Source of the DNA: Actinoplanes aureus
GTDB lineage: Bacteria; Actinomycetota; Actinomycetes; Mycobacteriales; Micromonosporaceae
NCBI RefSeq assembly: GCF_015704865.1
Contig: NZ_JADQTO010000006.1
Location: forward strand, 186,001-250,000
Length of the DNA: 64,000 nucleotides
Reading direction: 5' to 3'
In this document: positions 1-8,170 of the stretch, in pieces
How positions within the stretch are numbered: the stretch's first letter is position 1
Layout of the letters: each line of letters opens with the position of its first letter
The notes under the pieces: model-generated
What the model was told of the DNA's origin: nothing
What the model saw: the letters and a program-made list of their open reading frames with translations, nothing else
Databases searched by the model: none
Program-made: the position numbers and the translations under genes

Positions 1-3000
1 CTCCTGGCCGCCGGCGTCGTCGCGGATCCGCTGCAGGAACGCCCGCGCCCGCTCCGGATCGGCGAGTTCCTCGCCGAGGGCGGCGCGCCGGGCCGGCGCG
101 AACGCCTGGAGCACGGTCTGCCGAGCCGCGGCCCACTGCTCGGCGAGCTTGGCCAGCCCGGCGACCGGCCGCAGGTCGCGCAGCGCGGCCACCTGCGGAC
201 CGGTCAGCGGCTTGTCCGACCCGGTGAGCAGGGCGCGGGTTTCGCCGGCCCAGGCGACTGCCGCGGCCAGGGCCGCCTCGTCGGTCTCCGCGCCCCGGTA
301 CGCGTCCCCGAACACCTCCACGTACTTCGCGGCGCTGGCGGCCAGTCCCGCCTCGGCGTCGGCGACCTCCTGCCGGAGCCGGCCCAGCAGGCTCACCTCG
401 GCGAAGTCCAGGGTGCGGCCGGTGGCCACGTCGTAGGCGTGCACCACGGCGGCCACCGCAGCCAGGGCGGTGGCGTGCGCGCGCAGCCAGGCCACCGCGA
501 TCTCGATCGGGCCGGCGACCAGCTCCGGGCGGTCCGCGGTGTACGGGCCGGGCTGCTTGCCGAGCACGGCGTCGCGGGCGGCGGTGGCCTGGCGGATCAG
601 TTCCGGATCCGGTGAGGGCGCGCAGGCGTACGCCGCCACAGCCGGAACCGCCGCCGGCGGCGCGGCCCGTAGCCCCTGGTCGACGACCTGCAACGCCTCC
701 TCGACCGCCGAGAAGTCGGTCCCCGGCCCCTGCCAGTACCGGCCCAGCGCCGGCCCGTACGCCTGCTCCGCCGCCGCCAGGTCCTGCCGGGCCCGCTGCC
801 AGGCCACCGCGGTCTCCAGCCGGGGCAGCGCGTCCCGTACCGCGGCCGTGGGCAGCACGAAGGCAGAGACGATCCGCCGGTCGTGCCGGTACGCCCCGAG
901 CAGCTTGCGCCACCCGCGGTGCACCCGGGCGAAGCGGTCGGCCAGTTCCTCGACCGGCTGGGTGAGGATCGCCTCGGCGAAGAACGGCCGGGCCCGTACC
1001 TCGGCCGCGACCAGGTTCTCCAGGGCCCGCCGCAGGGTCTGCACGCCGGTGGCGACGGTGGCCGCCGCGCCCGGGCCGAACCAGAACGGCTCCGGCTTGT
1101 GCGTCCGCGACCCGAGCTCGGCGATGTCCGCGATCCGCCCGATGTCGGCGACCGTCACCGCCTTCGGCAGGCCCAGCTTCGCGGTCACCTTGTCGATCGC
1201 CGCCCGGTGCCGTTCCAGCTCGTCGGCGGCCTCGGTGCAGGCCCGTGCCTGCCGGTCGGCCTCGGCGGCGGTCAGCGGCGCCAGGTCCACCGGCTCCGGG
1301 ACCAGCGCGCTCAGGTCCGGCACACCGGGCAGGTCGGCCGGCACCGGAAGCGCGGACCAGGTCGCCCCGGCCCGTTTGGTGGTCGACTCGCGGGCGGCGC
1401 GCACCGTGGTGAGGTCGCGGCCCAGCGCCTCCGCGGCCTGCCGGACCGGATCCAGGGTGGGCGCGGTCAGCCACTCGTCGCGGACCGGCGGCGGCCGGTG
1501 CCCGGCGTGCCCGGCGAGCCGGGCCAGGGTTCCCGCGTCGTCCGGGCTGCCCAGCCCGAAGGCGGCGGCCGGCGCCCGGTCGTCGCGTACCGCCCGGGTC
1601 AGGCCGGTCAGCGCCCGCTCCGCCTTGGACAGGATCGGGTCCAGCGGCTCCCGTTTCGCCACGTCACGCCAGGGCAGCACGTCGCGTTCCACGGCGGTAC
1701 GCCAGGAGGCGGCGAGACGGTTGGCGGCCTCCCGGATCCGGCGTACCGACTCCGGTGTCACGGTGGCCGGCGGGATCACCGGCACCGGGGCGGCCGGCGC
1801 GGTGACGAGCTGCGCGCAGAAGCCGAGGATGTCGTTCAGGCTGCGGTTCAGCGGCTGGCGTACCTCGTTCATCGCCTCCGCGTACGTGCTCAGCTGCTCC
1901 CGGCGTTCCCGGGTGCCGCGCCGGTCCGGTGCGGCCGCCTTGGACGAGGCCCCGGCGCCGCGCGGTGCCGGCCCGTCGTCCAGGGCCGCGGCGACGGCGG
2001 TCGCCACCTCCTTGCGCCCGGCCTTGTGCCCGTGCAGCTCCAGCACGTACCGGTCCAGGCCGGCCTCGACCAGCCGGTGGTGCACCACGTCGAGTGCCGC
2101 CGCCTTCTCCGAGACGAAGAGCACCCGCTTCCCGGCGTGCAGCAGGCAGCCGATCATGTTGGCGATGGTCTGCGACTTGCCGGTCCCGGGCGGGCCGTCC
2201 ATGACGAAGCTGTGCCCGGCCACCGCCGCCGCGATGCAGGCCCGCTGCGAGGCGTCGGCGTCGAGCACCAGCGGCACGTGCTCGGGACCGGCCACCCGAT
2301 CGATGTCGGCGGCCGGGATCGGGTGGAACCGGAACGCGTCGGTCTGCCGGCCGGTGCCGGTGACCGCGAGCGCCTGGACTATCGGATCGCCGAGGATCCG
2401 GTCCTCGTTGACCAGCAGGTCCCGGTAGATCGCCTCCTTGTGGAAGGTCAGGCAGGAGAGCGCCACGGTCCGTTCGACGTGCCAGCCGCGGCGGCGGGAC
2501 ACCGAACTCTGCAGGTCCGACCAGATCCGGGCGACGTCCAGCTCGGAGCCGATGGCCGGCGGTTCGATCCCGAGGCGGCGCAGCCGGATGGCGAGGGCCG
2601 GGTTGAGCACCGCGTCGTCGTCGCGCAGCCGCAGCCGCGGCGGGTCGCCGGGGCCGGACGCCACCAGCTCCACCGGCAGCAGCAGGACCGGGCTGGCGTA
2701 CGGCTGATCGGCCTCGTCCCGCCAGCGCAGTAGCCCGAGCACCAGGTGCAGCACCGACACACCCCGGTCCAGGTACTCCTGCCGGGCCTTCTTCATCATC
2801 CGCCGCAGTGCGGCGTCCAACGACGGGTCGGGCAGCTCGGTACGCAGCACCTGATCCGCAGCCGCGTACCGCTCGGGGTCGGCGCCGGTGCCGACCAGGG
2901 CGCACTCCCGGCCGTGGTGCAGGGCGGCCACCACGGCCTCCGGGTCCGGGCCGACGATCTCCACCGTGTCGGGGTGGTCGGACGGGAAGCTGATCAGCCG

Positions 3001-3105
3001 GTTGGTGTCGCCCAGATCGACGAGGCTGTCCCGCCACGCGTGCAGCGCCGCGCGAACCTCGGCGCGGGCTGGTGCCGATGATGTTTTACCCGGACGGTCT
3101 CTCAT
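1..3105 (-). CDS. Giant SF1 (DNA2/NAM7-type, DUF4011-like) helicase, 3' part outside window
   Basis: Reading back from the ATG at 3105 the frame is open for 1,035 codons and runs off the left edge, so the C-terminus is missing. The protein begins MRDRPGKTSSAP. A conserved N-terminal block lies before a Walker A motif (GPPGTGKSQT, lysine near residue 310), followed by GKRVLFVSEKAAALD, as in superfamily 1 DNA2/NAM7 helicases. A long helical insertion follows and is still open at the edge (ending DDAGGQE). Walker B and any C-terminal nuclease lie outside the window. The complete gene at 28447-33765 is a clear paralog, starting in the same way and matching over most of this length. The family is ATP-dependent and presumed to act on nucleic acid; a defence or repair role is inference. 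No good ribosome site is visible. The start is chosen by alignment with the paralog. Confidence 0.85.
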   Translation of the reverse strand, partial: MRDRPGKTSSAPARAEVRAALHAWRDSLVDLGDTNRLISFPSDHPDTVEIVGPDPEAVVAALHHGRECALVGTGADPERYAAADQVLRTELPDPSLDAALRRMMKKARQEYLDRGVSVLHLVLGLLRWRDEADQPYASPVLLLPVELVASGPGDPPRLRLRDDDAVLNPALAIRLRRLGIEPPAIGSELDVARIWSDLQSSVSRRRGWHVERTVALSCLTFHKEAIYRDLLVNEDRILGDPIVQALAVTGTGRQTDAFRFHPIPAADIDRVAGPEHVPLVLDADASQRACIAAAVAGHSFVMDGPPGTGKSQTIANMIGCLLHAGKRVLFVSEKAAALDVVHHRLVEAGLDRYVLELHGHKAGRKEVATAVAAALDDGPAPRGAGASSKAAAPDRRGTRERREQLSTYAEAMNEVRQPLNRSLNDILGFCAQLVTAPAAPVPVIPPATVTPESVRRIREAANRLAASWRTAVERDVLPWRDVAKREPLDPILSKAERALTGLTRAVRDDRAPAAAFGLGSPDDAGTLARLAGHAGHRPPPVRDEWLTAPTLDPVRQAAEALGRDLTTVRAARESTTKRAGATWSALPVPADLPGVPDLSALVPEPVDLAPLTAAEADRQARACTEAADELERHRAAIDKVTAKLGLPKAVTVADIGRIADIAELGSRTHKPEPFWFGPGAAATVATGVQTLRRALENLVAAEVRARPFFAEAILTQPVEELADRFARVHRGWRKLLGAYRHDRRIVSAFVLPTAAVRDALPRLETAVAWQRARQDLAAAEQAYGPALGRYWQGPGTDFSAVEEALQVVDQGLRAAPPAAVPAVAAYACAPSPDPELIRQATAARDAVLGKQPGPYTADRPELVAGPIEIAVAWLRAHATALAAVAAVVHAYDVATGRTLDFAEVSLLGRLRQEVADAEAGLAASAAKYVEVFGDAYRGAETDEAALAAAVAWAGETRALLTGSDKPLTGPQVAALRDLRPVAGLAKLAEQWAAARQTVLQAFAPARRAALGEELADPERARAFLQRIRDDAGGQE

Positions 3106-3161
3106 GTCCCGATTGCACCAAAGCGAACACTTTTTCGCTGGCGTTTCGGGATGCGCGAGGC

Positions 3162-3785
3162 TCAGGCAGCCGCGCCGCGCAGTAGCGCGTCGACCAACTT
3201 CTCGGCGAAGCCCTCGTCGGGCACCCGCGGTGACCACGGCAGCATGGCCTGCACCATGGACGGGGCGGACAGCATCAGCAGGGTCAGCTCGACGTCCAGG
3301 TCGGCTCGCAGCTCGCCGGACTCGATCCCGCGCCGCAGCACCTGGCGCGTCACGTCGCGGCGCGGCTCGACGACCGCCTGGTGCATCCGGCCCAGCTCCT
3401 CGTCCTTGATGAACTCGGGCAGCAGGCAGGCGGTGATCTTGCCGTTGCGCTGGGCGTTCGGAGTCCGGTTCGCCTCCACCAGGGCGATCAGGTCGTCGCG
3501 TACCGATCGGCCCGCCAGCTCCGGCAGCGGCCCCTTCATCGCGCGCACCGCCTCGATCAGCAGGGCCTCCTTGTTCGGCCAGCGGCGGTAGATGGTCGCC
3601 TTGCCGACGCCGGCCCGCGCCGCCACCGCCTCGATGGAGATCGCGGCCGCGCTCTGCCCGTCGGAGAGGAGCGCCAGCACCGCGTCGAGGATGGCCTCGT
3701 CGGCCTGGGCGTTGCGGGGCCGGCCAGGAGCTTTGCGCTCCTGGCCGGTCTCGGGTGCGGCGTCAGCGACGGTCATGTCGTTCAT
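3162..3785 (-). CDS. TetR/AcrR-family transcriptional repressor
   Basis: 207 residues. After a short polar N-terminus, residues about 20-75 form the TetR helix-turn-helix (VAARAGVGKATIYRRWPNKEALL, core residues only read here as evidence of the fold). The C-terminal ligand domain has the LPEFIKDEELGRMHQ-type region seen in exporter-linked TetR proteins. It lies 14 bp downstream of the MFS exporter on the same strand, so the two are very likely one transcript. The imperfect palindrome at 5392-5406 upstream of the exporter is the obvious autoregulatory operator. The ligand is unknown; the exporter's substrate is the best guess. The start could also be the ATG three codons in; neither has a strong ribosome site, consistent with translation coupled to the upstream gene. 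Confidence 0.9.
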   Translation of the reverse strand: MNDMTVADAAPETGQERKAPGRPRNAQADEAILDAVLALLSDGQSAAAISIEAVAARAGVGKATIYRRWPNKEALLIEAVRAMKGPLPELAGRSVRDDLIALVEANRTPNAQRNGKITACLLPEFIKDEELGRMHQAVVEPRRDVTRQVLRRGIESGELRADLDVELTLLMLSAPSMVQAMLPWSPRVPDEGFAEKLVDALLRGAAA

Positions 3786-3799
3786 TGTCGCCGAGCGGT

Positions 3800-5368
3800 T
3801 TACGCGCCGACCAACTCGGCGTCCGGCTGATCGGCCGCGGCCGGTGCCGGCGTCCCGGTGCGCCGCCGGCCGGGCAGCCAGATCGCCGCGACCAGCGTGC
3901 CGAGCAGGGCGAACACCGTGGTGCCGACGGCGGCGTAGTGCATCGCGGTGATGAACGCCGCGTTCGCCTGGCTGATCAGCTCGGCACCGGCCGGGCCGGC
4001 CTGGGCGGCCACCGCGTACGCGCCGGCGACCGACTCGCGGGCCGCCTCCTCGGCGGCGGGCGGCAGGGCCGAGGCGGCCTCGCCGAGATGTCCCCGGTAC
4101 GCCGACGACACGACCGCGCCCAGCACCGCCACGCCGAGCGCCCCGCCGAGCTGGCGGATCGTGTTGCTGACCGCCGAGCCGACGCCCGCCTTCTCCCGGG
4201 GCAGCGCTGCCATGATCGCCTCGGTGGCCGGCGGCATCACGTTGGCCATGCCGACGCCCTGCACGAAGAACGCCACCGCGACCACCCAGATCGGGGTCTC
4301 GGCGCCGATCAGCAGCCAGGTGGAGAGGGCCGCCGCGACCAGAAGCAGGCCCACCGTGCTGACCGCCTTGGGGCCGAACCGCTTGACCATGTTCGCGCTG
4401 AGCGGGGCGAAGATCATCTGGCCGACCGCGAACGGTACGAACAGCGCGCCCGAGGCGAGCGGCCCGTAGCCGCGGACCAGCTGGAGGTAGAACGCGCCGA
4501 AGAACATCGCGCCCATCGCCGCGAAGAAGACCAGGCCGACGATGCCCACCGAGGCGGAGAACTGCCGGTTCTTGAAGAGGCGTACGTCCAGCGACGGGAA
4601 CTCGATCCGGCTCTGGTAGAGCACGAACCCGGCCAGCACCAGCACGCCGGTGGCGATCGTGCTCCAGGCCGCGGTCTCGCCGAAGCCGTCCTCGCCGCCC
4701 TTGATCACGCCGTAGGTGAGCAGGGTCAGGCCGATGATCGACAGCAGCACACCGAGCACGTCGATCCGGTTCGGCTTCGGGTCACGCGACTCCGGCACGA
4801 GCACCAGCACCAGGACCACGCCGGCGATCACGATCGGCACGTTGATCAGGAAGACCGAGCCCCACCAGAAGTTCTCCAGCAGCAGGCCGCCGATCACCGG
4901 GCCGACCGCCACCGCGAGGCCCACCGCGCCGGCCCAGACGCCGATGGCGCGGGCCCGCTCGCGCGGGTCGAAGACGTTGGCGATGATCGACAGGGTGGCC
5001 GGCATGACGGCCGCGGCGCCGAGACCCATTACGGCGCGGGCCGCGATCAGCTGGCTGGGCGTGTCGGCGTACGCCGAGATCAGCGACGCGACGCCGAAGA
5101 CGACCAGGCCGGCGATCAGGGTGATCCGGCGGCCCAGCCGGTCGGCCAGGATGCCGGCGGTGAAGAGCAGGCCGGCGAAGACCAGGGTGTACGAGTTGAT
5201 CGCCCACTCCAGCTCGCTCTGGGTGGCGCCCAGCCCGCGCTCCGGGTCGGAGATGGTGCTCAGCGCGACGTTGAGCACGGTGTTGTCGAGCACGACCACG
5301 ATCAGGCTGATCACCAGCACGCCGAGGATCGCCCAGCGCCGGGGATGCCCGGCTTGCGGGTTGTCCAT
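3800..5368 (-). CDS. MFS drug exporter, DHA2 (EmrB/QacA) 14-TM family
   Basis: 522 residues with about fourteen hydrophobic segments, the size and layout of the DHA2 proton-antiport family. Visible motifs are the family motif in the first helix (VVVLDNTVLNVAL), the helix 2-3 loop LADRLGRR (motif A) and a motif-C-like segment GLAVAVGPVIGG in helix 5. It should export amphipathic or cationic compounds across the cytoplasmic membrane, but the substrate cannot be read from sequence. It is the first gene of a two-gene unit with the TetR repressor. A TetR-type operator lies about 25 bp upstream of the start. The ATG at 5368 fits the family N-terminus. Confidence 0.93.
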   Translation of the reverse strand: MDNPQAGHPRRWAILGVLVISLIVVVLDNTVLNVALSTISDPERGLGATQSELEWAINSYTLVFAGLLFTAGILADRLGRRITLIAGLVVFGVASLISAYADTPSQLIAARAVMGLGAAAVMPATLSIIANVFDPRERARAIGVWAGAVGLAVAVGPVIGGLLLENFWWGSVFLINVPIVIAGVVLVLVLVPESRDPKPNRIDVLGVLLSIIGLTLLTYGVIKGGEDGFGETAAWSTIATGVLVLAGFVLYQSRIEFPSLDVRLFKNRQFSASVGIVGLVFFAAMGAMFFGAFYLQLVRGYGPLASGALFVPFAVGQMIFAPLSANMVKRFGPKAVSTVGLLLVAAALSTWLLIGAETPIWVVAVAFFVQGVGMANVMPPATEAIMAALPREKAGVGSAVSNTIRQLGGALGVAVLGAVVSSAYRGHLGEAASALPPAAEEAARESVAGAYAVAAQAGPAGAELISQANAAFITAMHYAAVGTTVFALLGTLVAAIWLPGRRRTGTPAPAAADQPDAELVGA

Positions 5369-5388
5369 GTTGAGTAGCCCCCGATTTC

Positions 5389-5447
5389 GAAACGGAACTG
5401 TTTCGTATTCCTCGATGACCCTATGCCCGGTGTCGGGGAAACGGAAC
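5389..5447 (-). promoter_or_regulatory. TetR-type operator upstream of exporter
   Basis: ACGGAACTGTTTCGT at 5392-5406 is a 15-bp palindrome about T5399 with a single mismatched pair. The decamer GAAACGGAAC occurs at 5389-5398 and again as a direct repeat at 5438-5447, giving a second half-site 49 bp away. It sits between the exporter start (5368) and the aldo/keto reductase promoter. Its position makes it the likely binding site for the TetR protein encoded at 3162-3785. Confidence 0.7.
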
Positions 5448-5481
5448 GTCCTCGTATCGAAATGTGCCCGCGGTCACTGGG

Positions 5482-5512
5482 TTGACCTGGAGCGCGCTCC
5501 AGCTCATAGCGT
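5482..5512 (+). promoter_or_regulatory. MerR-type promoter with 19-bp spacer
   Basis: A -35 box TTGACC (5482-5487) and a -10 box TAGCGT (5507-5512, TANNNT type) are separated by 19 bp. The spacer carries the perfect 16-bp palindrome CTGGAGCGCGCTCCAG (5487-5502). An over-long spacer filled by a palindrome is the hallmark of MerR-family activation. The start codon follows the -10 box by 7 nt, so the transcript is probably leaderless. No MerR gene is in the window. Confidence 0.75.
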
Positions 5513-5519
5513 CGGGTCC

Positions 5520-6530
5520 ATGGACACGATCGAACTGGGACGCACCGGTGAACAGGTCAGCAAGCTCGCGCTCGGTGCCATGCAGATGGGCAACGCCACC
5601 GACGAGCAGTCGTCCTTCCGCATCCTCGACCGCTACTTCGAGGCCGGCGGCTCCTTCGTGGACACCGCCGACTGCTACGAGTGGTGGGCGACGCCCGGCA
5701 GCCGGGGCGGGGAGAGTGAAGAACTGCTCGGCCGCTGGATGCGGGCCGGCAATCGGCGGAACGACGTCTTCCTCGCCACCAAGGGCAGCGCCCTGCCGCA
5801 CTACTCGCCGGACCTCTGGGCCGCCGACGGGACGGCGAACTGGGAGCTGGCCCGGCGTACCTTCGCGGGGGCCGGCGCGGACACCCTGCGGCACGCCCTG
5901 GACGGCAGCCTGCGCCGGCTCGGCACCGACCACGTCGACCTTTACTACGTGCACGTGGACGACCGGAACACCCCGCTCGAGGAGACCCTGGAGGCCCTGG
6001 CCGGGCTGGTGACCGCGGGCAAGGTACGCCACCTCGGCTGGTCCAACGTGCGTACCTGGCGCCTGGAGGCGATCCGGCAACTCTGCGACCGGTACGGCTG
6101 GCCGGCGCCGGTCGCGGTCCAGCAGCAGCACACCTACCTGCGGCCCCGGGCCGGCCTGGACCACGCCTCGATCGTCGGCACCGAGCAGTGGGACTACCTG
6201 GCGTCGCACCGGGACCTGACCCTGGTCTCCTACTCGCCGATCCTCAAGGGCGTCTACGACGACCCGGCGAAGCGGACCGGCCACTGGGCGATGGAACCGT
6301 ACGCCGGCGAGGACAGCGAACGCCGCCTCGCCGTCCTCACGTCGCTCGCCGACGAACTCGGCGTCAAGCCGAACCAGCTGGTCCTGGCCTGGCTGCTGCA
6401 CCAGGCCACCCCGCCTGTCCTGCCGCTGATCGGCCCGCGCACCTACGGGCAACTCGAGGACGCCCTGCCGGCTCTCGACATCAAGCTCGACGCCGAGCAG
6501 CTGGCCCGCCTCGACGCGGCGGGAGCCTAG
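5520..6530 (+). CDS. Aldo/keto reductase
   Basis: 336 residues starting MDTIELGRTGEQVSKLALG, with the NADPH-dependent TIM-barrel fold. The catalytic tetrad can be read: Asp and Tyr in FVDTADCYEW, Lys in ATKGS, and His in YYVHVDD. The C-terminal NADP-binding segment (VLPLIGPRT) is also present. It should reduce an aldehyde or ketone in the cytoplasm, with unknown substrate. Transcription comes from the MerR-type promoter at 5482-5512, which suggests induction by a small-molecule or thiol/redox stress through an unlinked MerR regulator. The ATG at 5520 is chosen because the protein aligns from its first residues and no reading frame upstream is needed. A hairpin at 6543-6568 follows. Confidence 0.92.
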   Translation: MDTIELGRTGEQVSKLALGAMQMGNATDEQSSFRILDRYFEAGGSFVDTADCYEWWATPGSRGGESEELLGRWMRAGNRRNDVFLATKGSALPHYSPDLWAADGTANWELARRTFAGAGADTLRHALDGSLRRLGTDHVDLYYVHVDDRNTPLEETLEALAGLVTAGKVRHLGWSNVRTWRLEAIRQLCDRYGWPAPVAVQQQHTYLRPRAGLDHASIVGTEQWDYLASHRDLTLVSYSPILKGVYDDPAKRTGHWAMEPYAGEDSERRLAVLTSLADELGVKPNQLVLAWLLHQATPPVLPLIGPRTYGQLEDALPALDIKLDAEQLARLDAAGA

Positions 6531-6542
6531 ACGGCGACGCCG

Positions 6543-6568
6543 GCCGGCATCAGCTCCAGGATGCCGGC
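6543..6568 (+). terminator. Hairpin after aldo/keto reductase
   Basis: Perfect 8-bp arms GCCGGCAT / ATGCCGGC (6543-6550, 6561-6568) with a 10-nt loop, 12 bp after the stop. There is no T-run, as is common in high-GC actinobacteria. The rest of the 213-bp convergent gap up to 6743 shows nothing else convincing. Confidence 0.45.
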
Positions 6569-6743
6569 GACATCGAGGCCGCCTTCCCGGCCCGGACCCC
6601 GGTCGACCCCGCCTGAGGATCGGCGATTTGCGCGGTACCGGACCGCCGCCGCGCGTGTGAGGCTCTCCCCGTGCTGTTTCCCGGCGGTCGCGCTGGGGCC
6701 CGGGGTGGCGCGAAGCTCGCGCGGCGGAGGCGGGACTGTGCGG

Positions 6744-7163
6744 TTACACGTACCTCGAAAGGGCTTGCCAGGCGGTGATCAGGGAGTGGCGGAAGTCGGC
6801 GGCCTGGGCCGCCGTCAGCTTGCTGATCATGCGTTCCTCCAGCTCGCGGACCGGGCCGGCGACCGAGGCCAGCAGGGACCGGCCCTCGTCGGTGAGGCGG
6901 ATGAGCAGTTCCCGCCGGTTGCCGGCGTTGCGTTCGCGGCGAATCAGGCCGCGGGTCTCCAGGGCGCGCACCATGTCGGCCATCGACTGGGCGGTGACGA
7001 ACGAGTCGCGGGCGAGCTGGGCGGCGGAGAGGCCGTCGTGGCGTTCCAGGACGGTGAGCGCGGTGTATTGCAGCGCGGTGATCCCGGCCGAGCGGACCAG
7101 CTCGTCCAGGTGGCTGCGTACCGCCAGTTCGAGCTGTTTGACCAGGTACAGCAGGGACGGCAT
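6744..7163 (-). CDS. MarR-family transcriptional regulator
   Basis: 139 residues. The MarR winged helix is recognisable: TALQYTALTVLERH (dimer/HTH entry), SAAQLARDSFVTAQSMADMVRALE (HTH) and the wing with RRELLIRLTDEG. The start is ATG at 7163 because GAGGAG lies 7 nt before it; a longer frame from 7271 would translate through the operator region and lacks a ribosome site. It is transcribed away from the SDR-ligase operon. The intergenic palindromes at 7218-7256 are its likely targets, so it probably represses both itself and the operon until an aromatic or acyl ligand appears. Confidence 0.9.
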   Translation of the reverse strand: MPSLLYLVKQLELAVRSHLDELVRSAGITALQYTALTVLERHDGLSAAQLARDSFVTAQSMADMVRALETRGLIRRERNAGNRRELLIRLTDEGRSLLASVAGPVRELEERMISKLTAAQAADFRHSLITAWQALSRYV

Positions 7164-7205
7164 CACGACGCTCCTCGGTTTCGCACGGGCCGCCAGATTA
7201 CCCCA

Positions 7206-7256
7206 TTGACAGGAAACCTGATCCTCCTTGAGGATCAGATCAACAGGATTCCTGTT
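7206..7256. promoter_or_regulatory. MarR operator region with stacked palindromes
   Basis: Three inverted repeats in 50 bp: CAGG/CCTG with a 3-nt centre (7210-7220); CTGATCCTC / GAGGATCAG, perfect 9-bp arms (7218-7226, 7230-7238); and AACAGGATTCCTGTT, perfect 7-bp arms (7242-7256). A TTGACA at 7206-7211 could serve as a -35 box for the rightward operon. The region lies between the MarR start (7163) and the SDR start (7292). Confidence 0.7.
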
Positions 7257-7291
7257 AATCTCGGGCGGCATTCTGTGAGAGGTTGATGAGC

Positions 7292-8170
7292 ATGGATCTG
7301 ACTGGCAAGGTCGCCATCGTGACCGGTAGCGGGCGCGGGCTGGGTCTGGCCTACGCGAAGGCGCTCGCCTCCACCGGCGCCTCGGTGGTCGTGAACGACG
7401 TGGACCAGGCCGTGGTGGATGCCGCGGTCGCCGAGATCCCCGGATCGGTCGGCGTCGCCGCCGCGGTCGGCGGCACCGAGACCGCCGAGCGGCTGGTCGC
7501 CGCGGCCGTGGAGAACTTCGGCCGGCTCGACGTGCTGGTCACCAACGCCGGCATCCTGCGCGACCGGGTGCTCTGGAAGATGTCCGACGAGGACTTCGAC
7601 GCGGTGATCGACGTGCACCTGCGCGGCACCTTCACCTGCGCCCGCGCGGCCGCGATCCGGATGCGTGAGCAGGGCGACGGCGGCCGGCTGATCCTGATCT
7701 CGTCGCCGGCCGGGCAGCGCGGCAACTTCGGGCAGACCAACTACGCGGCCGCCAAGGCGGGCATCGCGGCGATGGCGCGGACCTGGGCGCTCGAGCTCGG
7801 GCGCGCCGGGATCACGGTGAACGCCGTGGTGCCGGTCGCGGCCACCGAGATGACCAAGACCATCCCGGCGTTCGCCCCGGTGATCGAGGAGGCCGAGCGG
7901 ACCGGTCAGCCGTTCCCGGCCTGGCTGCGCCGCGACGAGGGCCTCGGGACCGTCGAGGACGTCACCGGGCTGATCACCTTCCTGGCCTCGGACGCGTCGA
8001 AGGACGTCACCGGCCAGGCGATCGGCATCGGCGGCGACAGGCTGGCACTCTGGTCGCATCCGGCGGAGAAGGCGGTCAAGTACGCCGACGGAGGCTGGAC
8101 GGCCGCCGCGATCGCGGCCGGGTGGGACTTCGTCCCGGAGACCTACGGCATCCCGGCGCCCCGGTCATGA
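7292..8170 (+). CDS. Short-chain dehydrogenase/reductase, first gene of catabolic operon
   Basis: 292 residues. TGSGRGLG near the N-terminus binds NAD(P), followed by NAG, the catalytic serine in LISSPAG and YAAAK as the catalytic Tyr/Lys pair. The long C-terminal tail with YADGGWTAAAIAAGWDF resembles (3R)-hydroxyacyl-CoA dehydrogenase units of multifunctional beta-oxidation enzymes. It should interconvert a hydroxyacyl and a ketoacyl thioester or a related alcohol. The start is ATG 7292, 9 nt after GAGAGG; the ATG at 7286 is too close to that site. The last codons overlap the next gene as ATGA. With the downstream MaoC hydratase and ligase it forms a co-translated acyl-CoA pathway. Confidence 0.9.
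   Translation: MDLTGKVAIVTGSGRGLGLAYAKALASTGASVVVNDVDQAVVDAAVAEIPGSVGVAAAVGGTETAERLVAAAVENFGRLDVLVTNAGILRDRVLWKMSDEDFDAVIDVHLRGTFTCARAAAIRMREQGDGGRLILISSPAGQRGNFGQTNYAAAKAGIAAMARTWALELGRAGITVNAVVPVAATEMTKTIPAFAPVIEEAERTGQPFPAWLRRDEGLGTVEDVTGLITFLASDASKDVTGQAIGIGGDRLALWSHPAEKAVKYADGGWTAAAIAAGWDFVPETYGIPAPRS

Noticed and set aside
470..2733. Long plus-strand open frames opposite the left helicase
   Set aside because: Ser/Arg/Ala-rich translation with no motif; they lie antisense to a frame with clear Walker A and conserved helicase sequence that stays open to the window edge.
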